From Sceloporus undulatus (lineage: Eukaryota; Chordata; Lepidosauria; Squamata; Phrynosomatidae), in the NCBI RefSeq assembly GCF_019175285.1, contig NC_056528.1, positions 50,189,600 to 50,253,599 on the forward strand: 64,000 nt of DNA, in the 5' to 3' direction. Every line of letters starts with the position of its first letter. The stretch's first letter is position 1. The notes below the pieces were generated by a model. It made no database searches. It was given only the letters and a program-made list of their open reading frames with translations, and was not told the DNA's origin. The position numbers were made by a program, and so were the translations under genes. Positions 62,055 through 64,000 of this stretch are shown piece by piece.

Positions 62055-63955
62055 TACCTCTAGTTTCTCATCATCTTCTAAGCCTTCTTGCCATTTATCA
62101 AATTCGTTCAGCCAGTTCAAGGCTGTGTTCAGCGGACAAACGACAAGAGCTGTTCTGAAATCCAGTTTGTCACACAACAGGATTGTATGAAGAAAACTAA
62201 CTACCTTCAAGAGAAAGAAAGTCAAACAAGTCGAGCATTAACATACAAGCCTGCGTATCTGTTTTATTTTATAAATCAGCAGCAAACCACGTTTCACTTT
62301 GAAAAAAGTAATGTATGAAACAGTGAACCTGTGGAAGGAGGGGTTCAGTTATTAAGTAACTCTTGATTTTACTGAGTATTTCGTCATGCTTTTTAAAGGG
62401 GTTTTCCCCCCTTTTGGTGGTTTTTAAGATACATTAAGTATTTCTTGATTTTTTAAATACACATCAATCATTTACTCTGGATGTATCTGATATACAGCCC
62501 AGATAATTTTGCTCTCTCCCTGGTTTCCTGTACTTGAATAATAATAGAACATGGTATATTAATCCATCCCACGATGTTTTGAGTGAGTGTATTGTGCTGG
62601 ATGTGTTGAGGATGGAGAAGAAACACTAACCAGAAAGGAAATATGCATCCTGTCAAACACTTGAATCCTCAAACTTTTATTCATAGAGCAAGATGGACAA
62701 GATAGGGCTTGTGGACTTTCTGTGGCCCCCAGGGATCGTATACATAAGACTGAGATTGTTCTACTGTCTTTATATGGGAACTATCATGGTTTTTTTATTG
62801 TAAAGGCGGTGGGAGCACATAGTTTATTAGCCCGAAGAAGCCTTTTAAAACACAAGATCCTGCGCTGGAAGAAGATGGAAAGAGGAAGGCCCACCCTACA
62901 AACATACCTGCAAGGTCTTCCCCAGACCCATACAGTGGGCAAGAATGCATCCAGAGCCCGAAGACTTCTTTGTTTTTTTTCACAGATTCACAACAGCAAT
63001 CCCACATAAACTGAACACCTAGAAATAATATTTTTGGAAAACAAATCCTTAAAAATTTAGCAGTTAGCAATCAATTCCCCATCCAGGGCTTTGGCTGACG
63101 ACAGCAGTGACAGAACACTGGGATCTGGTCTCTCTAACCCAACCAGTTGGAAGCTTTAACCCCACTGAAATGGAGTAGATCAAGGGTTAAATGTGTGTCA
63201 TGTTGCCTTACCGTCTACTTGATGGGGCTTCAGCTTTGTAACTATGTTTCGGTGAACCTGAACTATAGGTTCTTTGGTTTCCTCATTTTCATCCAAAACC
63301 AGCTTAGTTGTAATTGGACATTTCAGTGGTGTATCTTCTAGTTCGATAACCTGGAACAAAACGCAGTGAAATTAAAAACACAAAGAAACAACCATGGGAT
63401 GCCAAATACGTGGCACTCAGGAGACTCTGCTATAGAGTCAGTGGTTCTGCATATGAAATGCCTTTCAGATCACTCTATATTATTTGCTTTTTAAAAGGAG
63501 TGGTTTTATTTTTAAACCCATCCCCAAGCCTTTTTCCACCAAACTTTACTGCTACTGAATTATGAGATGCCAATTTAGAACAATATTGTGTGTTATAAAT
63601 GCTTTCAATTGCACAGATACATGGACACAAAGCAACGTACATTAAAAAAGTTTATATCACATTTCCAAGCCTCTATTATTATATTACAATTAGGTTACAC
63701 TTCCCTTTCAGTTCTTTCAGCGTGCCATAATCATAATATCCTAATCTTCCCTGTTGCATAAAGGACCCCAAGTACCTCTCTTAGCTTCTCCCTCTCACGC
63801 TCCCTTTCTGCAATCCGTTTTCTTCTCTCCTCCTCTTCTTTAAGTGCATTTTGTGTTTCCGTTCTGAGTTTATCGTCTTTAATAATCTTTCGTATCTTCT
63901 TCCTGCCTTTCCCGGGAGATTTGGAATCGTCATTGTCATCATCATCCGAATTACT
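40841..63955 (-). CDS. ATRX: ATRX chromatin remodeller, 3' part (21 coding exons, 5' part outside window)
   Basis: Twenty-one exons total 3,106 coding bases, about 1,034 residues, against 2,492 for whole human ATRX. ATRX is a nuclear SNF2-family ATPase that works with DAXX to deposit histone H3.3 at telomeres and other heterochromatin. Present are the charged stretch before the helicase, the helicase core (Walker A MGLGKT, DEGH box, LTGTPLQNN, the serine/acidic insert, then VFSQSL, YRLDGST and [11 protein letters not shown] with FRVYRFGQ), and the C-terminal region ending [10 protein letters not shown]. The ADD domain, HP1- and DAXX-binding parts lie past the right edge. Every intron has GT/AG ends and all phases agree, except for one extra base in the exon at 62,908-63,018. 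The largest intron here holds a DIRS-type element. Confidence 0.97.
41129..41895 (-). other. ATRX intron before the last exon, distal part
   Basis: Apparently single-copy; no additional exon seen. A Tc1-type MITE follows at 41,896. Confidence 0.5.
41896..42149. mobile_element. Tc1/mariner-type MITE, 254 bp, intact ends
   Basis: CAGTGGTGCCTCGGGTTACG on the left and CGTATCCCGAGGTACCACTG on the right are near-perfect inverted repeats (19 of 20, allowing T/C change), flanked by TA on each side. The interior repeats TTCGTAACCCGAAAA several times. CpG-rich, non-coding, intronic in ATRX. Confidence 0.93.
42452..42580 (-). CDS. ATRX: ATRX exon, second from end
   Basis: Forty-three codons: [43 protein letters not shown]. 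Acceptor TTTGCAG|TGG, donor ATG|GTAAGA, both phase 0. A coiled-coil-like helical region of the C terminus. Confidence 0.96.
43084..43179 (-). CDS. ATRX: ATRX exon, third from end
   Basis: Thirty-two codons: [32 protein letters not shown]. Acceptor TCTCTAG|GAT, donor ATA|GTAAGT. Phase 0 on both sides. The intron to the next exon (42,581-43,083) shows nothing recognised. Confidence 0.96.
43642..43767 (-). CDS. ATRX: ATRX exon, fourth from end
   Basis: Forty-two codons: [42 protein letters not shown]. Acceptor TTTTTAG|GGC, donor GAG|GTAGGT. Lizard has LYHT where human has LPPV. Confidence 0.96.
43811..44012 (+). mobile_element. tRNA-derived SINE in ATRX intron
   Basis: GAGAGTCAGTGTGGTGTAAT, B-box AGGGTTCAAACCC, CAAGTCACACTCTCTCACCC, tail GCCATAAGTCAGAAATTAAT. 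Somewhat diverged. Confidence 0.85.
44425..44520. mobile_element. hAT-like MITE fragment
   Basis: TATGTGGCCCTCCATGTGCT, GGACTTGTACTACAACTCCC and TAGCATGGCCAGCACCCTGG resemble the CCAGATGTTGTTGGACTG family at 27,550. Confidence 0.5.
44627..44776 (-). CDS. ATRX: ATRX exon, fifth from end
   Basis: Fifty codons: [50 protein letters not shown]; this matches human ATRX residue for residue as remembered. Acceptor TTCGTCAG|GAT, donor AAG|GTAGGA. Confidence 0.97.
44777..46046 (-). other. ATRX intron, nothing recognised
   Basis: About 1.3 kb between exons, with a G9-10 run near 45,405. No repeat end or extra exon supported. Confidence 0.5.
46047..46241 (-). CDS. ATRX: ATRX exon, sixth from end
   Basis: Sixty-five codons: [65 protein letters not shown]. 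It follows the last helicase motif. Acceptor TTTTAAAG|GGA, donor AAA|GTGAGT. Confidence 0.97.
46362..46539 (-). CDS. ATRX: ATRX exon with helicase motifs V and VI
   Basis: 178 bases: [71 protein letters not shown] is motif V and the arginines of FRVYRFGQ are motif VI of the SNF2 C-terminal lobe. Lizard reads NKAVF where human reads TKPVY. Confidence 0.97.
46540..47365 (-). other. ATRX intron, nothing recognised
   Basis: Single-copy-looking intronic DNA; no further exon needed by the phase. Confidence 0.5.
47366..47528 (+). mobile_element. tRNA-derived SINE, diverged
   Basis: TTGAATGTTGGACTAGGGCT, GGTTGCAATGTCCACTCGGC and TGCCTTGAAGGCACATAACA keep the order of the SINE with many changes. Confidence 0.7.
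47990..48098 (-). CDS. ATRX: ATRX exon with RLDGST motif
   Basis: 109 bases: [37 protein letters not shown] (split codons at both ends). The YRLDGST segment belongs to the second helicase lobe. Acceptor ATTCCCAG|GTG, donor AG|GTAAAA. Confidence 0.97.
48459..48559 (-). CDS. ATRX: ATRX exon with VFSQSL motif
   Basis: 101 bases: [39 protein letters not shown] is helicase motif IV. Acceptor GGTTTCAG|CTT, donor AAAG|GTCAGC. The lizard loop NRDKEEGK is shorter than human SREKTEDKDK. Confidence 0.97.
48655..49190 (+). mobile_element. LINE 3' end fragment, family uncertain (RTE/BovB-like)
   Basis: GATGGATGGACACAGTCAAA, TAAGCCAAAGCCCTGAGCTT and GAAGTCGACTCGACGGTAAG recall the 3' coding end and tail of BovB/RTE-type LINEs, whose proteins end with an RWMD..KEA...LSRAV-like segment. 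Several indels disrupt any frame. Lies in the ATRX intron 48,560-49,270. Confidence 0.45.
49271..49424 (-). CDS. ATRX: ATRX exon opening the second helicase lobe
   Basis: 154 bases: [52 protein letters not shown]. Acceptor TTCCTCAG|GTA, donor AAAGT|GTAAGC. The A/S/T-rich start is the end of the variable insert. Confidence 0.96.
49515..50050 (-). mobile_element. LINE 3' tail remnant split by a DNA transposon
   Basis: TTTTATCCCACCTTTCTCTC and GACTCAAAGCAGCTCACTG on the left, and TTAAAAAGCATTAAACTATC plus AATTAAAAATACATGAA on the right, read as one LINE 3' end interrupted at 49,602-49,973. Confidence 0.55.
49602..49973. mobile_element. hAT-like MITE, CpG-rich, 372 bp
   Basis: CAGTGGCGGGATACAGACC on the left resembles the inverse of the right end, GGTTTGTATCCTGCCAG. 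TGCTAAAA before and TGCTACAA after (7 of 8 match) look like an 8 bp target duplication. The inside is GC-rich and full of small palindromes (GAAGCTCCATTTCGGAGCTT; CTAGGGTTAGG and CCTAACCCTAG). No protein frame is credible. Confidence 0.65.
50636..50750. mobile_element. hAT-like MITE fragment
   Basis: ACATGGTCCTCCAAATACTG, AGACTGCAACTCCTGTCACT and AGCTGTAGTTCAAAATCTAG follow the layout of the family at 27,550. Confidence 0.5.
50907..51076 (-). CDS. ATRX: ATRX exon, serine/acidic insert
   Basis: 170 bases: [58 protein letters not shown]. The lysine and serine runs and [18 protein letters not shown] match the ATRX insert between helicase lobes; the last third is diverged from human. Acceptor TGCCTATAG|GAA, donor GAAG|GTAACT. 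Confidence 0.95.
51218..51309 (-). CDS. ATRX: ATRX exon, acidic insert
   Basis: 92 bases: [31 protein letters not shown]. Acceptor TTTTTCAG|GGC, donor CTAA|GTAAGT. Strongly acidic. Confidence 0.95.
51579..51709 (-). CDS. ATRX: ATRX exon, end of first helicase lobe
   Basis: 131 bases: [44 protein letters not shown]. Acceptor TTATTGTCAG|GTG, donor AATAAG|GTAAAT. Confidence 0.97.
52041..52190 (+). mobile_element. CR1-type LINE tail, long copy
   Basis: TAGAATCATAGAGTTGGAAG, GCCATCCAGTCCAACCCTAT, TCTGCCATGCAGGAACTCTC and GACCTCCAAGGAAGGAGACT: the best-preserved copy of this LINE tail in the window, in the ATRX intron 51,710-52,354. Confidence 0.85.
52355..52472 (-). CDS. ATRX: ATRX exon downstream of the DIRS-bearing intron
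   Basis: 118 bases: [40 protein letters not shown]. Acceptor CCCTTACAG|AGG, donor ACAG|GTAAGA. It must be spliced across a 7.3 kb intron. Confidence 0.97.
52858..53072. repeat. DIRS left inverted terminal repeat
   Basis: Begins GGACAGGTTGCTTACCTGTA. From TACAAATGGGTTGTACTGCG to TCTTTCCCCAGTTCC it is the reverse complement of the right repeat with almost no differences. Confidence 0.9.
53133..53235. repeat. DIRS internal complementary region
   Basis: First half (to 53,194, ending GGTAAGCAACCTGTCC) is the reverse complement of the element's left edge; second half (from 53,195, TTCTTCTTCGTGGTCTCTGC) is the reverse complement of its right edge. It therefore reads as the two termini joined, the template used by DIRS elements to make a circle. 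Confidence 0.9.
53513..54530 (-). mobile_element. DIRS part: tyrosine recombinase region
   Basis: Family features visible: [18 protein letters not shown] (core-binding-like helix), [14 protein letters not shown] (first catalytic arginine region) and, nearer the 3' side, SHTTR and KHYRLD, where the His-x-x-Arg and tyrosine of the family lie. The region spans more than one frame. Fossil; not reconstructed. Confidence 0.85.
54530..56420 (-). mobile_element. DIRS part: reverse transcriptase, RNase H and methylase-like region
   Basis: RT signatures include [47 protein letters not shown] and YLDDWLL. RNase H signatures include [26 protein letters not shown] and [13 protein letters not shown]; the methylase-like part has [22 protein letters not shown] elements use overlapping frames for these domains. 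Confidence 0.9.
56430..58709 (-). mobile_element. DIRS part: gag-like frame
   Basis: A 759-codon open frame starting [16 protein letters not shown] cysteine cluster near the N terminus (CSVCGG, CLLCLG, CALC) is followed by a long serine/proline/arginine-rich stretch and a helical C-terminal part ([13 protein letters not shown]), ending [10 protein letters not shown]. Gag proteins of DIRS elements commonly have this Cys-rich head and low-complexity middle. Confidence 0.75.
58730..58866. repeat. 68 bp tandem duplication in the DIRS leader
   Basis: CAGACAGTCCGAGGTCAATG...GATTGCCAAATC.GAAGGAGC occurs twice in direct tandem, nearly identical, between the right terminal repeat and the gag-like start. 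Confidence 0.9.
58993..59175. repeat. DIRS right inverted terminal repeat
   Basis: Ends GCAGAGACCACGAAGAAGAA. Pairs with the left repeat at 52,858-53,072; the outermost bases differ, as expected because the two edges are reconciled through the internal complementary region. Confidence 0.9.
59230..59330 (+). mobile_element. Old SINE-like 3' fragment
   Basis: TGAAAAGCCTGACACTGGAA and CTGGCAGTCAGGGTTGACAA with ACACTAAATGGA resemble an old reptile SINE end (GCCAGTCAGTGTAGACAATA...TAGATGGACC). Diverged. Confidence 0.4.
59331..59732 (-). other. ATRX intron upstream of the DIRS insertion
   Basis: Single-copy-looking; holds the donor side of the 7.3 kb intron. Nothing else recognised. Confidence 0.5.
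59733..59908 (-). CDS. ATRX: ATRX exon upstream of the DIRS-bearing intron
   Basis: 176 bases: [58 protein letters not shown]. Acceptor TTCCCTAG|ACC, donor CAG|GTATGT. It belongs to the first helicase lobe. Confidence 0.97.
60020..60190. mobile_element. Old interspersed repeat (TTGGTCTTTAATGTGCCACA type)
   Basis: ACTTGTTGGTCTTTAATGTG, CCACAAGACACTTTGTTATT and AAGCTAACATGGCTAACCCC match a repeat widespread in reptiles; inverted relative to the copy at 22,676-22,800. Confidence 0.6.
60191..60545 (-). other. ATRX intron, nothing further recognised
   Basis: Contains a short (CAA)n run near 60,484. No exon needed by phase. Confidence 0.5.
60546..60683 (-). CDS. ATRX: ATRX exon with DEGH box and motif III
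   Basis: 138 bases: [50 protein letters not shown] is the Walker B (motif II) of [13 protein letters not shown] is motif III. Acceptor TTAATCCAG|GCC, donor GAAT|GTAAGT. Confidence 0.98.
60684..61444 (-). other. ATRX intron, nothing firmly recognised
   Basis: A LINE-tail-like GTGAGCCGCCCTGGAAATG phrase occurs at about 61,147 and a hAT-like scrap (GGGATGCTGGGAGCTGTAGT) at about 61,383. Confidence 0.45.
61445..61622 (-). CDS. ATRX: ATRX exon, first helicase lobe
   Basis: 178 bases: [60 protein letters not shown]. Acceptor CTCCAACAAG|GTG, donor CCAG|GTGAGC. Confidence 0.97.
61705..61873. mobile_element. Tc1/mariner-type MITE
   Basis: CAGTGGAACCTTGGTATCCT on the left, inner TATAAAATGGCAAAATCAAA, right CCGTGGGTACAGAGGACAGA then CTG. 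Same family as 37,123-37,326; flanking TA has changed to CA. Confidence 0.75.
61993..62052. repeat. (TTA)n microsatellite with 10-N gap, next to an ATRX donor site
   Basis: Ten Ns (61,993-62,002) then about seventeen TTA units, running up to within five bases of the exon donor at 62,057. True array length is unknown. Confidence 0.95.
62058..62204 (-). CDS. ATRX: ATRX exon, first helicase lobe (motif Ia region)
   Basis: 147 bases, 49 codons: [49 protein letters not shown]. Acceptor CTCTTGAAG|GTA, donor GAG|GTAAAT followed at once by AAT repeats. Confidence 0.97.
62205..62907 (-). other. ATRX intron, nothing recognised
   Basis: 0.7 kb; no repeat end or extra exon supported. Confidence 0.5.
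62908..63018 (-). CDS. ATRX: ATRX exon with Walker A motif; one extra base
   Basis: Starts [15 protein letters not shown], identical to human ATRX. A run of eight A follows where seven are needed. As written, the frame shifts and reads NKEVFGLW; with seven A the remaining bases give the expected [14 protein letters not shown] ahead of the donor CAG|GTATGT. Length is 111, while flanking phases require 110. Acceptor TTTCTAG|GTG. The gene is otherwise intact, so an assembly or sequencing error is the likelier cause. Confidence 0.93.
63212..63350 (-). CDS. ATRX: ATRX exon preceding Walker A
   Basis: 139 bases: [53 protein letters not shown] opens the helicase domain. Acceptor TTGTTCCAG|GTT, donor GACG|GTAAGG. 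Confidence 0.97.
63351..63775 (-). other. ATRX intron, nothing recognised
   Basis: 425 bases; no repeat end supported. Confidence 0.5.
63776..63955 (-). CDS. ATRX: ATRX exon, charged stretch before the helicase
   Basis: Sixty codons: [60 protein letters not shown]. Acidic then strongly basic/acidic helical sequence characteristic of ATRX. Acceptor TTTCCACAG|AGT, donor GAG|GTACTT. The first ATRX exon (5'-most) within the window. Confidence 0.96.
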
Positions 63956-64000
63956 CTGTGGAAAAAAAACCCACAAAGAAAACGTTAGTCTGCCATCTTT

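Overview
The window is nuclear DNA of a vertebrate, almost certainly a squamate reptile and probably an iguanian lizard. The evidence is the repeat mix: a tRNA-derived SINE ending in CAA repeats, a 5S-rRNA-derived SINE with a BovB-like tail, CR1, L2 and L1 scraps, many hAT and Tc1/mariner MITEs, and a DIRS-type element. It also holds two well conserved genes, FGF16 (+) and the 3' part of ATRX (-), tail to tail, the same order and orientation as on the human X chromosome. The assignment to lizard is inference from repeat types remembered, not from a search.

Layout. 1-24,000: intergenic DNA upstream of FGF16, with no gene seen, only transposon remnants, microsatellites and blocks of unique sequence. 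24,030-25,870: FGF16 promoter region, with a ~195 bp tandem repeat, a MITE, a TATA box at 25,260 and a very long purine/pyrimidine-rich 5' UTR. 25,866-33,629: the three FGF16 coding exons (229 residues), followed by a 3' UTR with an AU-rich element and a polyA signal near 34,546. 34,570-38,135: intergenic, with an L2-like LINE end and MITEs. 38,135-40,840: ATRX 3' UTR. 40,841-63,955: 21 ATRX coding exons on the minus strand, from the acidic/charged stretch before the SNF2 domain through the whole helicase domain to the stop codon. The ADD domain and the large central exon lie beyond the right edge.

All exon junctions of both genes were placed by hand from GT/AG sites, phase agreement between neighbours and remembered human proteins. 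One ATRX exon (62,908-63,018, Walker A motif) carries one extra A in a homopolymer and so is out of phase as written; this is most likely an assembly error. A 6.3 kb DIRS-type tyrosine-recombinase element, young and nearly whole, sits in the ATRX intron between 52,473 and 59,732. The two genes do not work together biochemically: FGF16 is a secreted growth factor of the FGF9 subfamily, ATRX a chromatin remodeller. Their pairing is conserved synteny.

No wholly new gene system was seen. The most unusual features are the polyserine insert in FGF16, the inverted minisatellite pair that brackets FGF16 exon 1, the tandem repeat next to its promoter, and the young DIRS copy inside ATRX.
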